In this document: positions 7,290 to 15,232 of the stretch, piece by piece
Position numbering within the stretch: the stretch's first letter is position 1
Layout: each line of letters starts with the position of its first letter
Origin: Bacteroidota bacterium
Lineage (GTDB): Bacteria; Bacteroidota; Bacteroidia; B-17B0; Aurantibacillaceae
Assembly (NCBI GenBank): GCA_013697245.1
Contig: JACCXH010000022.1
Coordinates: forward strand, 46,308-110,307
DNA: 64,000 nucleotides
Reading direction: 5' to 3'
Notes under the pieces: model-generated
What the model was told of the DNA's origin: nothing
Seen by the model: the letters and a program-made list of their open reading frames with translations, nothing else
Databases searched by the model: none
Translations under genes and position numbers: made by a program

Positions 7290-9281
7290 TTAAATTTTTA
7301 TACCAACTATTAGTACATCATCTGTTTGCTCAAAGCTGCCTTTCCATTCATTAAAGGCTGTTTCAAGGCTATTCTTCTGCTCAATAGCCGCAAGATCTGT
7401 AAAAGAAATTAACATTTGTTTTAACTTCTTTGTCATTACTTTCTTTCCACCGGATGGTCCACCAAACTGGTCGGCATAGCCATCGGTAAATATATATATA
7501 CCGTCATTCTTTTGTAATGAAATCTTGTGCGTACTAAATTCGTAATCGTTTGCTGTAAAACCTGCAATGGCAGTTTTATTTGCCTTGTACTCTATTATTT
7601 CTTTATTCCTAATTAAAAACAATGGTCTGTTAGCGCCGGAATATTCAACCTCGCTATTTGTTTCATTAAATTTTAAAATAGCAATATCCATTCCATCTTT
7701 TTGTTTTGAAGCATCTGAATGTTGCTTTAAAACATTTTTAATCTGAATATTTAAATACGAAAGTATTTTATTTGGCTCGGTTATCTTCTTTTCAAAAATA
7801 GCCTGGATAATTTTATCCATTCCAATGATACTCATTAAAGCACCCGGTACACCATGCCCCGTGCAATCTGCAGCAAGGCAATAAAAATCTTTTTCTACTT
7901 TTGCAAACCAATAAAAATCGCCACTTACAACATCTTTCGGTTTGTACAAAACAAAACTTTCTTTAAACTGATCGTTCAACTCATTTATATCGGGCAAAAT
8001 AGCCAGCTGAATTCCTTTCGCATATTGTATGCTATGATCGATCTCCTCCTTTTTTTCTTTAATGATATTGTTCTGTTCCAGTAATTGAATATTTGTTTGT
8101 TGCCGCATTTTATTTTGACGGAACAATAAAAATGCAATTACTAAAACACCAATTCCAATAAAGGTTAACCCAAAAATAAAATAGTTCTTTTTCTTGCTCC
8201 TTAACTCTTCGAGTTCTTTTGCTTGTGTTAATTGCGTTACGCTTGCTTCAGATTTTTCAAGAGAATAGTTATTTTCAAGATTGGCCATACTTGTAGAATA
8301 TGATTTTTTATCCAATTCCTTTTTCTTCTCAATATATTCTTTAAAAACATCAAAGCCTTCTTTAAATTTACCGCGCTTATAATATAAGTTTGAAAGCATT
8401 TGTAATACATCCGACTCAAGATCCAATGCCCCGTTTTTCTTACAATACGCTCTTGCAAAATTCAATGTTTTTATATCTTCATCGCTATCTCTAAACTCAC
8501 CGTTACATTGAGCGATCTTACTCAAAATAAAAACCATATTAAAAGAGTCTACCTTAACTTTGTAACCATCGGCTGCATTAGAATAATAAAATATTGCTGA
8601 TCTGTAATCTTTCATGTTATAAAAAAGGTCGCCCATGTTTACATTAAAAGCAGCTAAAGGGCCGTATATTTTATTTTTCTTAGAAAGATCTATACCTTTT
8701 TGCGTATAATAAATGGATGAGTCAAAATATATTTTTTGTTTTTGCGCGCTAAATCTATCATAATAATAATTTCCCAAAGCATTATAAGCTCTTAATGTGC
8801 CACCAAGATCATTTGTCTTTAGACTAATATCCAGAGACTTGTAAAGGTATTTATCTTCTTTATAATTATGTTGAAGGATACACGACACCCAACCTAAATT
8901 ATATAATGATAAAGCCACGCATTTAGGATCCTTTATAGAATCACTTACGCGATAAGCTTTGTAATAATATTTAATTGCCTGTTCGTAATTAGTGTTATTC
9001 CAGGCTTCATCGGCAAGGCTGTTTAATGCATTTATTTGTCCCTTTGCATATTTTACCTTTACCGCAAGATCCAACGCTGCCTTAAAAAGTTCATTCGTTT
9101 TTACAGTTTCGCTGCGAGCATACATACGTCCAAGGTTAAGCATCTTTTTAACCTTAAGTGAATCTTCTTTAGCCTTTGCAATTTCTCGGATAAGACTATC
9201 CTTATCAAGATCATTCTGTGAGTAGAGAGATGAAAAATAAATTAAGAAAAAAAGAAATATTATGTTTTTAAAATTGAACAT
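7290..9281 (-). CDS. TPR sensor protein with C-terminal SpoIIE/PP2C-type serine phosphatase
   Basis: 663 residues with signal peptide (1-22, ending SLYSQ), periplasmic TPR-like helices (about 40-340), a transmembrane helix (YFIFGLTFIGIGVLVIAFLLF), a cytoplasmic coiled coil containing HSIQYAKGIQLAILP, and a full SpoIIE/PP2C domain in the last ~230 residues. Its metal-binding acids appear in VSGDFYW, LAADCTGHGVPGALMS, GIYIFTDGYADQFGG and the final DDVLIVG. Such enzymes dephosphorylate serine/threonine residues, classically on anti-sigma antagonists. It has the same layout as the array at 1-4801 but keeps its catalytic domain. Substrate unknown; no anti-sigma pair is adjacent. Confidence 0.92.
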   Translation of the reverse strand: MFNFKNIIFLFFLIYFSSLYSQNDLDKDSLIREIAKAKEDSLKVKKMLNLGRMYARSETVKTNELFKAALDLAVKVKYAKGQINALNSLADEAWNNTNYEQAIKYYYKAYRVSDSIKDPKCVALSLYNLGWVSCILQHNYKEDKYLYKSLDISLKTNDLGGTLRAYNALGNYYYDRFSAQKQKIYFDSSIYYTQKGIDLSKKNKIYGPLAAFNVNMGDLFYNMKDYRSAIFYYSNAADGYKVKVDSFNMVFILSKIAQCNGEFRDSDEDIKTLNFARAYCKKNGALDLESDVLQMLSNLYYKRGKFKEGFDVFKEYIEKKKELDKKSYSTSMANLENNYSLEKSEASVTQLTQAKELEELRSKKKNYFIFGLTFIGIGVLVIAFLLFRQNKMRQQTNIQLLEQNNIIKEKKEEIDHSIQYAKGIQLAILPDINELNDQFKESFVLYKPKDVVSGDFYWFAKVEKDFYCLAADCTGHGVPGALMSIIGMDKIIQAIFEKKITEPNKILSYLNIQIKNVLKQHSDASKQKDGMDIAILKFNETNSEVEYSGANRPLFLIRNKEIIEYKANKTAIAGFTANDYEFSTHKISLQKNDGIYIFTDGYADQFGGPSGGKKVMTKKLKQMLISFTDLAAIEQKNSLETAFNEWKGSFEQTDDVLIVGIKI

Positions 9282-9304
9282 TTGCGAACTAAAGATAATA
9301 AAAC

Positions 9305-10108
9305 TTATTTCATTTTAAGCCTTATCTTGGTAATGATCTTTTTTGTGTAAAGCGGAAAATCGCCTTGCATCATCCAATTATAATAAGAAGGTTCTTTTGT
9401 AAATACCTCCACCACAGGTTTATCTTTATGTTTGCCAAAAGCAAACACTTCTATACCATTTTCATTAAACACAATTCTTCCGGCAAGATCAGCGCTCTTT
9501 GACTTTGCGGTAGTTAACTCACTTAATTTTGAAATATCGTTGACTACCGGAATTGTTTTGTTTCCTTTTGCATCAACCACTTCCTGCCCTTCATAACGCT
9601 GGATCTGCGATCTGAAGATCTCGAAAGTAGCTGTTACATCTGCTTCGGCACTATGCGCATTCTCTAAAGGTTTGTTGCAATAAAATTTATATGCCGCGCT
9701 TAAATTTCGCGGTTCCATAAAATGAAAAATATTCTGCACGTCTACCAATTTTCTTCCCTCTAGTTCAAAATCTACTTCGGCGCGTAAAAACTCTTCGGCT
9801 AATAATGGCACATCGTATTTGTTGGAATTATAACCTGCAAGATCGGCATTTCCAATAAAACGCAAAAGCTCTGGAGCTGCTTCTTTAAAGGTTTTGCAGC
9901 CTACCACATCTTTATCGTAAATACCATGAATTTTTGAAACTACATCCGGAATAGGTATTTGCGGGTTTATTTTTTGCGTTTTTGTTTCGGTGCTATTATC
10001 AATGTTAAGTTTTAAAAGCGAGATCTCCACAATCCTATCAGAGCCAATATTTAGGCCGGTGGCTTCAAGGTCAAAAAAAACAAGCGGTTTATTTAATTTT
10101 ATGTTCAT
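9305..10108 (-). CDS. DEDDh 3'-5' exonuclease (DNA polymerase III epsilon-like)
   Basis: 267 residues. Exo I motif FFDLEATGLN (D and E near 13-15), Exo II around AGYNSNKYDVPLL, and Exo III HSAEADVTAT with the catalytic His and Asp near 152-157 place it in the DnaQ-like DEDDh family. The C-terminal ~60 residues (VFAFGKHKDKPV, PSYYNWMMQGDFPLYTKK) form the small domain often found after such nucleases in Bacteroidota. It probably acts in DNA proofreading or repair. A TAACTTTG box lies at 10120-10127, 11 nt upstream of the start, in a short stretch of CAAAGTT repeats. Confidence 0.9.
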   Translation of the reverse strand: MNIKLNKPLVFFDLEATGLNIGSDRIVEISLLKLNIDNSTETKTQKINPQIPIPDVVSKIHGIYDKDVVGCKTFKEAAPELLRFIGNADLAGYNSNKYDVPLLAEEFLRAEVDFELEGRKLVDVQNIFHFMEPRNLSAAYKFYCNKPLENAHSAEADVTATFEIFRSQIQRYEGQEVVDAKGNKTIPVVNDISKLSELTTAKSKSADLAGRIVFNENGIEVFAFGKHKDKPVVEVFTKEPSYYNWMMQGDFPLYTKKIITKIRLKMK

Positions 10109-10147
10109 TATTTTAAATTCAAAGTTAAAGGTTCAAAGTTTAAAAAG

Positions 10148-11380
10148 TTAACTGTATGTTTTTAGATCTTCTATTACTGTTTCAATATTTTTTGTGTGGC
10201 CAATAAAAGTATTTAATTTATTCATTACCGCGTCTAATAACGAATCGGGACAAGAGGCGCCGCTGGTGATCACGATCTTTAAAGGCCTCGTTGATGTTAA
10301 ATAATTTTCGGTACTTACTCTTTTTTTATTCGGGTAATCGTAATGATGAATGGTTGTAGCACTTTCAATTTCTTTTTCGGAAGAAATAAAATAGGTTGGA
10401 AATTTGCGCTCGCATAATTCCACCAAATGAGAAGTGTTGCTGCTGTTATAACCTCCTACAACAATGGCCAGGTCGGCATTTGTATCTAATAAACCATATG
10501 TTGCATCCTGATTCTCATTAGTAGCATAACAAAGCGTATCGTGCGTATCTGAAAAATGCTCTTTAATATCTTTTTCGCCAAATTTTTTACAGAGCGCTGT
10601 TTTAATAAACTCCGCTATCTCTGCTGTTTCGGTAGCTAACATGGTAGTTTGATTTATAACTCCGATCTTTTTAAAATGCTCGTTTATTTTAAATCCCGGC
10701 GTAAACTTTCCTTTAAACTCTTCTTCAAACTGCTCTTGCGTTCTCTTCCCTAAAATATATTCGGCCAGGCGTTTCGTTTCTTCAAGATCTCTTACCACCA
10801 CAACAGCTTTACTATCTACAGCACTGCGCGAAAATGTAGAGCGTGTTTCTTCGTGGTTATATTTGCCGTGAATAATGATCGTATGTTCTGTTTTACCAAT
10901 TTGTTCCGATTTTTTCCAAACCCTTTCTACAAAAGGACAGGTTGTATTGTAGGCTTCTGTTTTAATTCCTTTTTCCTCTAACAATTTAAGTAACTGTAAT
11001 GGCGCACCAAATGCGGGTATCATCACAATATCATTGGCAGTTACATTTTCGAACGGAATTAATTGTTCGCCTAAGGTATCCTGTAAAAAAAGTACGCCCC
11101 GTTCGGTAAGATCTTTATTTACTGCCTGGTTATGGATCATTTCACTTAACAAATAAATTCGTTTTCCCGGATTTTCATCCAGTGCTTTAAAAGCGATCTC
11201 AATGGCATTCTCAACACCAAAACAAAAACCAAAATGGCGGGCAATATAGTATTTTACAGGCCCAAAATCCAAAACGGTTGGACTATTATCTTTTTTACGG
11301 GGATCTTGTACTTTACGAAACTGCTTCACCTTTGAGATGATAGGGCTGCGGTAAAATTCAGGAACATTAAAGGTTTTCAT
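10148..11380 (-). CDS. ispH: 4-hydroxy-3-methylbut-2-enyl diphosphate reductase
   Basis: 410 residues; last enzyme of the MEP isoprenoid pathway, making IPP and DMAPP with a [4Fe-4S] cluster. Cluster cysteines lie in HFGFCFGVENAIE (C53), NTTCPFVERVWKK (C148) and SDTHDTLCYATNENQ (C284). HGKYNHEET carries the catalytic Glu region, and TSGASCPDSLLDAVM is conserved near the end. It is about 90 residues longer than the ~316-residue E. coli enzyme; the extra length is an N-terminal leader of about 40 residues and an inserted region around 200-235. It sits 28 bp after xerD on the same strand. Confidence 0.95.
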   Translation of the reverse strand: MKTFNVPEFYRSPIISKVKQFRKVQDPRKKDNSPTVLDFGPVKYYIARHFGFCFGVENAIEIAFKALDENPGKRIYLLSEMIHNQAVNKDLTERGVLFLQDTLGEQLIPFENVTANDIVMIPAFGAPLQLLKLLEEKGIKTEAYNTTCPFVERVWKKSEQIGKTEHTIIIHGKYNHEETRSTFSRSAVDSKAVVVVRDLEETKRLAEYILGKRTQEQFEEEFKGKFTPGFKINEHFKKIGVINQTTMLATETAEIAEFIKTALCKKFGEKDIKEHFSDTHDTLCYATNENQDATYGLLDTNADLAIVVGGYNSSNTSHLVELCERKFPTYFISSEKEIESATTIHHYDYPNKKRVSTENYLTSTRPLKIVITSGASCPDSLLDAVMNKLNTFIGHTKNIETVIEDLKTYS

Positions 11381-11408
11381 GTAAATATGTAATAGATAAC
11401 AAAGCTAG

Positions 11409-12320
11409 TTATTTTTTGTTTCGTGGGTGATAACTTAAGATATTATCTCTTAAGAACTGTCGGTCTAAATGCGTATAAATTTCGGTAGTGGTTATACTCT
11501 CGTGGCCCAGCATTTCCTGCACAGCCCTAAGATCGGCGCCCCCCTCCACCAAATGGGTGGCAAATGAGTGCCTGAAACTATGCGGACTAAGCACTTTTTT
11601 AATACCGGCTTTTTTAGCAAGATCTTTAATAATATAAAAGACCATTACCCGCGATAGCATGGCCCCTCGCCTGTTAAGGTATAAAACATCTTCAGCGCCC
11701 TTTTTTGGCTGCACCAGCGAACGCGTTGAGGAAATATAGGATTTAATAAGTTTAACAGCATTCTTGCCAATAGGCACCAGCCGCTCTTTATTTCCCTTAC
11801 CGGTTACTTTAACGTAATAATCTTTTAAATGCAGATCAGTGATCTTTAGTCCCGTTAACTCGCTTACCCTTAAACCACAGCTATAAAGGGTTTCGAGCAT
11901 GCTAAAATTTCGTTCGCCTTCGGCTGTGCTTCTGTCTATGCCGCTTAACATGTTGTCAATTTCTTCAACACTTAAATATACCGGCAATTTGCGGGCAATT
12001 TTTGGTGTTTCTAAAAGCTCGGCCGGACTTTGTTTAATATCATTCTCTAATAACAAGAATTTATAAAAGGTTTTTATTCCCGAAATAATGCGCGATTGCG
12101 TGGAGGCCATAAAACCCAAAGTGGCTATCCATTCAATAAAATTTTGCAGTTGTTTGAATGAAAATTTATCGGGTGTTTGGTTATCTAAAAAAAGTTGCGC
12201 ATAATTCTCCAATTTTTTTAGATCATCGGCATAAGCCTCTATCGAGTTTTTTGAGAGCGAGCGCTCTAACTGTAAATACTGTTTAAACCTTATGTAATAA
12301 ACATTCCAATTATTGCTCAT
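11409..12320 (-). CDS. xerD: Tyrosine recombinase XerD
   Basis: 303 residues, normal for XerC/XerD. The N-terminal core-binding SAM-like domain (about 8-95) is followed by the catalytic domain with GLRVSELTGL (Arg near 151), VTGKGNKERLVP (Lys near 175), HSFRHSFATHLVEGGADLR (His/Arg), EMLGHESITTTEIYTH (second His and nucleophilic Tyr near 282). It resolves chromosome dimers at dif with the FtsK system. Its start overlaps the upstream META-like gene by 11 bp. XerD rather than XerC is the better fit, but the two are close. Confidence 0.9.
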   Translation of the reverse strand: MSNNWNVYYIRFKQYLQLERSLSKNSIEAYADDLKKLENYAQLFLDNQTPDKFSFKQLQNFIEWIATLGFMASTQSRIISGIKTFYKFLLLENDIKQSPAELLETPKIARKLPVYLSVEEIDNMLSGIDRSTAEGERNFSMLETLYSCGLRVSELTGLKITDLHLKDYYVKVTGKGNKERLVPIGKNAVKLIKSYISSTRSLVQPKKGAEDVLYLNRRGAMLSRVMVFYIIKDLAKKAGIKKVLSPHSFRHSFATHLVEGGADLRAVQEMLGHESITTTEIYTHLDRQFLRDNILSYHPRNKK

Positions 12321-12756
12321 AAAAGATCAACAGGGTACCTTTTTTATTAAAAAAATAGATCTTATTATTTGTGATAAGATAGTTTGTTATTTTCAGGAAA
12401 TTTTCTTTCAGGTCAGATTCAATTCCAATTAAATGGTCCGGGCATGGCACATCGCCGGGCGTTACTTTGGTAAATTTAAATTTTGCTTTTTTTTCGCTGT
12501 ATTTAAGATTAATAAAATTACATTTGGTAAAACACTTAGCCGTTTTGCTTTTGGTATAAAAAACAAGGCTGGCCTTATCTTTAACTGCCATATTTTTTTG
12601 CCCACCAATAAATGTAGCGCCCAGGTTATACGACACCTCGTTCTTAGGCTTAGTGCTTTGAGAAAGAACGTTAGAACAAAGAAACAGGGCCGGGATCACA
12701 AAAGAAAAGGCAAGATCATTTTTTATTGTAATAAGAAATAAGTTTATTAATTTCAT
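12310..12756 (-). CDS. Secreted META/HslJ-like small protein
   Basis: 148 residues. The N-terminus has a hydrophobic export segment (AFSFVIPALFLCSNVLSQ, about 16-33). The remainder fits the META domain pattern: a CNFINLKY strand, FTKVTPGDVPCPDHLIGIESDLKENFLKI, and a final strand KKGTLLIFYE. META-domain proteins (HslJ type) are small envelope proteins of poorly defined role. The start codon is only 3 bp from the divergent aroQ start, so the promoters must overlap each other's coding regions. The 3' end overlaps xerD by 11 bp. Domain call is moderate. Confidence 0.65.
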   Translation of the reverse strand: MKLINLFLITIKNDLAFSFVIPALFLCSNVLSQSTKPKNEVSYNLGATFIGGQKNMAVKDKASLVFYTKSKTAKCFTKCNFINLKYSEKKAKFKFTKVTPGDVPCPDHLIGIESDLKENFLKITNYLITNNKIYFFNKKGTLLIFYEQ

Positions 12757-12759
12757 ACC

Positions 12760-13179
12760 ATGAAGATAGCAATTATTAACGGACCAAATTTAAATTTATT
12801 GGGAAAAAGAGAACCCGAAATTTATGGTGACAAAGGTTTTGACAGTTTTTTAAAAGAGCTGGAAAGCTTGTATCCAAAGTTAGAGCTGGTTTATTTTCAA
12901 AGCAATGTTGAAGGCGAGTTAATTAATAAATTGCACGAATTTGGTTTTACATTTGATGGTATTATTTTAAATGCCGGGGCTTATACGCATACATCTCTTG
13001 CCTTAGCCGATGCTGTTGCCGCCATAAAAACCCCGGTAATAGAAGTTCATATCAGCAATATTTTTGCCCGCGAAGATTTTAGGCATGTATCTTATTTAGG
13101 TGCAAAATGTTTGGGAAGCATTAGCGGACTGGGTTTGAAAGGTTACAAACTGGCGTTGAATTATTTCATTAAGGGTTAA
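12760..13179 (+). CDS. aroQ: Type II 3-dehydroquinate dehydratase
   Basis: 139 residues, typical of the dodecameric type II enzyme that converts 3-dehydroquinate to 3-dehydroshikimate in the shikimate pathway. Motifs: IINGPNLNLLGKREPEIYG (catalytic Tyr near 22), FQSNVEGELINKLHE, GIILNAGAYTHTSLALADA, EVHISNIFAREDFRH (catalytic His and Arg), and SGLGLKGYKLAL. The ATG is 3 bp from the start of the opposite-strand META gene. A REP-like repeat cluster follows immediately. Confidence 0.95.
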   Translation: MKIAIINGPNLNLLGKREPEIYGDKGFDSFLKELESLYPKLELVYFQSNVEGELINKLHEFGFTFDGIILNAGAYTHTSLALADAVAAIKTPVIEVHISNIFAREDFRHVSYLGAKCLGSISGLGLKGYKLALNYFIKG

Positions 13180-13182
13180 TTA

Positions 13183-13279
13183 CCCTTCGATGCTTCGACT
13201 AGCTCAGCATAAACTTTCTCAGGGTGACAAGTACTAGTAATGGTGACTCGTCCGTGTCATGGTGAGCCTGTCGAACCAT
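13183..13279. repeat. Degenerate REP-like repeat cluster (upstream of GIY-YIG gene)
   Basis: Contains CCCTTCGA...CTTCGACTAGCTCAG...TCAGGGTGACA (13183-13229), a disrupted form of the CCCTTCGACAAGCTCAGGGTGACA unit found intact at 13608, and GTCATGGTGAGCCTGTCGA (13256-13274), an inverted-orientation copy. Together with 13608-13717 it brackets the GIY-YIG gene. Confidence 0.75.
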
Positions 13280-13302
13280 CGAACCATACAAATACAAAAA
13301 CT

Positions 13303-13629
13303 ATGTTATACTTTTACATACTAAAATGTTCTGATGAAAGTTATTATGTTGGTGTAACAAACAATGTAGAAAGCCGTTTGTTTCAACATCAGGAAGGGAT
13401 TATTGAAACTTGTTACACGTTTTCCAGAAGGCCGCTTGAATTAAAATATTACGAAATAATTGAAGATAATTTACAAGCAATAAAAAGAGAAAAACAAATT
13501 AAAGGTTGGACACGCGCTAAAAAAGAAGCTTTAATTGCTCAAAATTGGGACAAGTTAATTGAGTTTTCAAAAAATTACAAGATTAGAAACTCACAAAATG
13601 AGCAAGGCCCTTCGACAAGCTCAGGGTGA
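13303..13629 (+). CDS. Small GIY-YIG domain endonuclease-like protein
   Basis: 108 residues from ATG 13303; the longer frame from 13240 only translates repeat DNA and is rejected. The GIY-YIG core is clear: FYILKCSDESYYVGVTNN (degenerate GIY ... YVG), catalytic-type Arg in VESRLFQHQ, Tyr/His-rich CYTFSRRPLELKYYE, and the Glu/Lys helix AIKREKQIKGWTRAKKEALI. Family members are single-domain nicking-type nucleases of uncertain role. The gene lies inside REP-like repeats: the last residues (GPSTSSG) and the stop codon are encoded by the left arm of a perfect 20-bp hairpin. A link between this nuclease and repeat spread is my inference. Confidence 0.88.
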   Translation: MLYFYILKCSDESYYVGVTNNVESRLFQHQEGIIETCYTFSRRPLELKYYEIIEDNLQAIKREKQIKGWTRAKKEALIAQNWDKLIEFSKNYKIRNSQNEQGPSTSSG

Positions 13630-13717
13630 CAGGCTTGTGTCACCCTGAGCTTGTCGATGTCATGGTGAGTTTGTCGATGTCATGGTGAGCTTGTCGATGT
13701 CATGGTGAGCTTGTCGA
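13608..13717. repeat. REP-like hairpin plus tandem 20-bp repeats
   Basis: TCGACAAGCTCAGGGTGACA (13612-13631) is exactly inverted at 13638-13657 across a 6-nt loop, a perfect 20-bp hairpin. The right arm begins four head-to-tail 20-bp units: 13638-13657, 13658-13677, 13678-13697 and 13698-13717. Units 3 and 4 are identical (TGTCATGGTGAGCTTGTCGA) and unit 2 differs from them by one base. Confidence 0.9.
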
Positions 13718-13837
13718 AGAACACACAAAAAAAAATAAACATGCAGTTGAGGAAATAGTTTCCTGTTTCCCCAATGAAATGATCAAAAATTTAAACACTT
13801 ATCTCTTATTTTAATTAATTTATTCGGGCATGATTTT

Positions 13838-13867
13838 ATTATAGTTATTTAGTAAAAAAACTATAAT
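13838..13867. promoter_or_regulatory. Inverted repeat next to the ytxH-like start codon
   Basis: ATTATAGTT (13838-13846) and AACTATAAT (13859-13867) are perfect inverted repeats with a 12-nt spacer; the right arm ends one base before the ATG. The same TATAGTT/AACTATA core sits at the same place before gldM (21651-21681). It could be an operator or an mRNA hairpin over the translation start. Confidence 0.6.
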
Positions 13868-13868
13868 T

Positions 13869-14117
13869 ATGAAAAACTCAGGAAACATTTTAGGCGCACT
13901 TTTAATAGGGGTGGCAGCCGGAGCGGTGATCGGTATTTTGGTTGCACCGGATAAAGGCAGCGAAACAAGAAAAAAATTATTGAACGGGGCAAATGACCTG
14001 GGCGATAATTTAAAAGATAAAATTGCAATGGGTAAAAAGAAATTGAGATCTATTGGTATGAACGAAGATGAAAAAGAGTTCTACGAAAATGTGCACTCAG
14101 CTTCTAATCCTGTATAA
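13869..14117 (+). CDS. YtxH domain protein
   Basis: 82 residues. An N-terminal glycine/alanine-rich transmembrane segment (ILGALLIGVAAGAVIGILVAP, about 7-27) is followed by DKGSETRKKLLNGANDLGDNLKDKI, the typical YtxH pattern of a membrane anchor plus an amphipathic helix. YtxH proteins are small stress-associated membrane proteins of unknown mechanism. No clear Shine-Dalgarno is present; instead the inverted repeat described at 13838 abuts the start. It stands alone between the REP-like cluster and a MITE-like element. Confidence 0.85.
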   Translation: MKNSGNILGALLIGVAAGAVIGILVAPDKGSETRKKLLNGANDLGDNLKDKIAMGKKKLRSIGMNEDEKEFYENVHSASNPV

Positions 14118-14171
14118 TACCCAAGGCAATTAAATAAAGAGAGGCTATATTTATGGTCTCTCTTGTTATTA

Positions 14172-14194
14172 TCATAGTGAGTTTGTCGAACCAT
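14172..14194. repeat. Single REP-like repeat copy
   Basis: TCATAGTGAGTTTGTCGA followed by ACCAT matches the GTCATGGTGAGCTTGTCGA unit with two substitutions. A solitary copy downstream of the ytxH-like gene. Confidence 0.65.
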
Positions 14195-14237
14195 TAGTTT
14201 AGCAAACCAAGGATAACAAACAATCATAGAAAGATAA

Positions 14238-14397
14238 AGCCACGAATTACACCAATTCCACAAATAGCAATTACTTTTTTAAATAACCATTTGTGTTAAT
14301 TTAAATTTTCTTAAAATATATTTTAAGAAAATAATTCTCGCAAATCATTAATTAGTATCCGATCGATAATTTTTGAAAATTCGTGAAATTAGTGGCT
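14238..14397. mobile_element. MITE-like palindromic element, copy 1
   Basis: 160 bp bounded by AGCCACGAATTACAC on the left and, inverted, AGCCACTAATTTCACGAATT on the right. The centre holds a perfect 28-bp palindrome (13-bp arms ATTTTCTTAAAAT at 14305-14317 and its complement at 14320-14332). It codes for nothing. Related ends occur at 21811-21977 and 56473-56634. It fills the gap between convergent genes. Confidence 0.7.
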
Positions 14398-14408
14398 AAC
14401 TGCGTATA

Positions 14409-15032
14409 TTAATTAAGTACATCAAGGCTCCCTAATCCCTCCCGCAAAACAATTATCTCCTCCTTGCTGCAATCTATTACGGTTGAAGGATAAATATTTC
14501 CGAAGCCGCCATCCACCACAATATCCACTTTGTTTTCGTATTCATTATGGATCACTTCCGGATCGGAAAAATATTCCAAAATATCATCGCTTGTATCGTG
14601 CAGACTGGTTGAGATAATGGGATTACCCAACTGCTCAACAATTTCTTTACAAATTAAATTATCGGGAACCCTTATACCAATGGTATCTTTATTTTGTTTT
14701 AAAAGTTTGGGTACATTTTTATTGGCTTCTAAAATAAACGTATAAGGGCCCGGCAAGGCCTTTTTCATGATCCTGAAAATATGATTGGGAATGGGTTTTG
14801 TAAACTCCGATAAATGACTAAGATCAGAACAGACAAACGAAAAATTAGATCGCTCGGGCTTGATGCCTTTTAATTTACAGATCTTTTCTACCGCTTTTTG
14901 CTGTGTAATATCGCAACCAAGGGCATAAACAGAATCGGTTGGATAAATAATGATACCGCCATTTTTTAAACAACTCACAATTTGCGAAATAGTAGCGGAT
15001 GGAATGTTTTTATCGTTGATGCGTAGCAACAT
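14409..15032 (-). CDS. Sua5/YciO/YrdC family threonylcarbamoyl-AMP synthase-like protein
   Basis: 207 residues, a single YrdC domain. Family motifs are GGIIIYPTDSVYALGCD (about 26-42), ICKLKGIKPERSNFSFVC (KxR and SxN nucleotide-binding region), PGPYTFILEA, TIGIRVPDN, and PIISTSLHDTSDD (usually SAN, here STS). Members make threonylcarbamoyl-AMP for tRNA t6A. This sequence is closer to the YciO-like subgroup common in Bacteroidota, whose role is less sure. The start at 15032 is supported by a full promoter (TTTG-N20-TAACTTTG) ending 4 nt upstream, predicting a leaderless message. Confidence 0.88.
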   Translation of the reverse strand: MLLRINDKNIPSATISQIVSCLKNGGIIIYPTDSVYALGCDITQQKAVEKICKLKGIKPERSNFSFVCSDLSHLSEFTKPIPNHIFRIMKKALPGPYTFILEANKNVPKLLKQNKDTIGIRVPDNLICKEIVEQLGNPIISTSLHDTSDDILEYFSDPEVIHNEYENKVDIVVDGGFGNIYPSTVIDCSKEEIIVLREGLGSLDVLN

Positions 15033-15036
15033 ACTG

Positions 15037-15068
15037 CAAAGTTACTGAAAGCAAGCACGGATTGCAAA
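15037..15068 (-). promoter_or_regulatory. Bacteroidota promoter of the Sua5-like gene
   Basis: On the minus strand, TTTG (15068-15065), 20 nt, then TAACTTTG (15044-15037), then 4 nt to the ATG. Both boxes match the TTTG/TAnnTTTG consensus with near-ideal spacing. The transcript should begin at or next to the start codon. Confidence 0.75.
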
Positions 15069-15165
15069 TCATTAGTGTTGGAAACCTTTAATATGCAATA
15101 ATACTTGGACACCTGATGTTTAAAATTGGATCGGGTTAATTTTAAGAATATTAATAAAAAAATAC

Positions 15166-15200
15166 TTACCAAAATGGTAATTAGTTACCAAATTGGTAAC
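15166..15200. promoter_or_regulatory. Twin operators of the HigBA toxin-antitoxin operon
   Basis: TTACCAAAATGGTAA (15166-15180) and GTTACCAAATTGGTAAC (15184-15200) are two palindromes sharing TTACCA/TGGTAA, starts 19 bp apart, 33-67 bp before the toxin start. Their place and symmetry fit autorepression by the HTH antitoxin. Confidence 0.75.
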
Positions 15201-15232
15201 TTATAGGGATATTTGTAGTATAAATACAAGGA

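Noticed and set aside
13240..13302. N-terminal extension of the GIY-YIG protein from 13240
   Set aside because: Those codons come from REP-like repeat DNA; the conserved domain begins at the ATG at 13303.
13608..13717. Tandem 20-bp units as a CRISPR array
   Set aside because: Units are contiguous with no spacers, and the first arm is inverted, forming a hairpin.
14081..14263. 60-residue minus-strand ORF
   Set aside because: It overlaps the ytxH-like gene's end and repeat DNA, with no recognisable domain.
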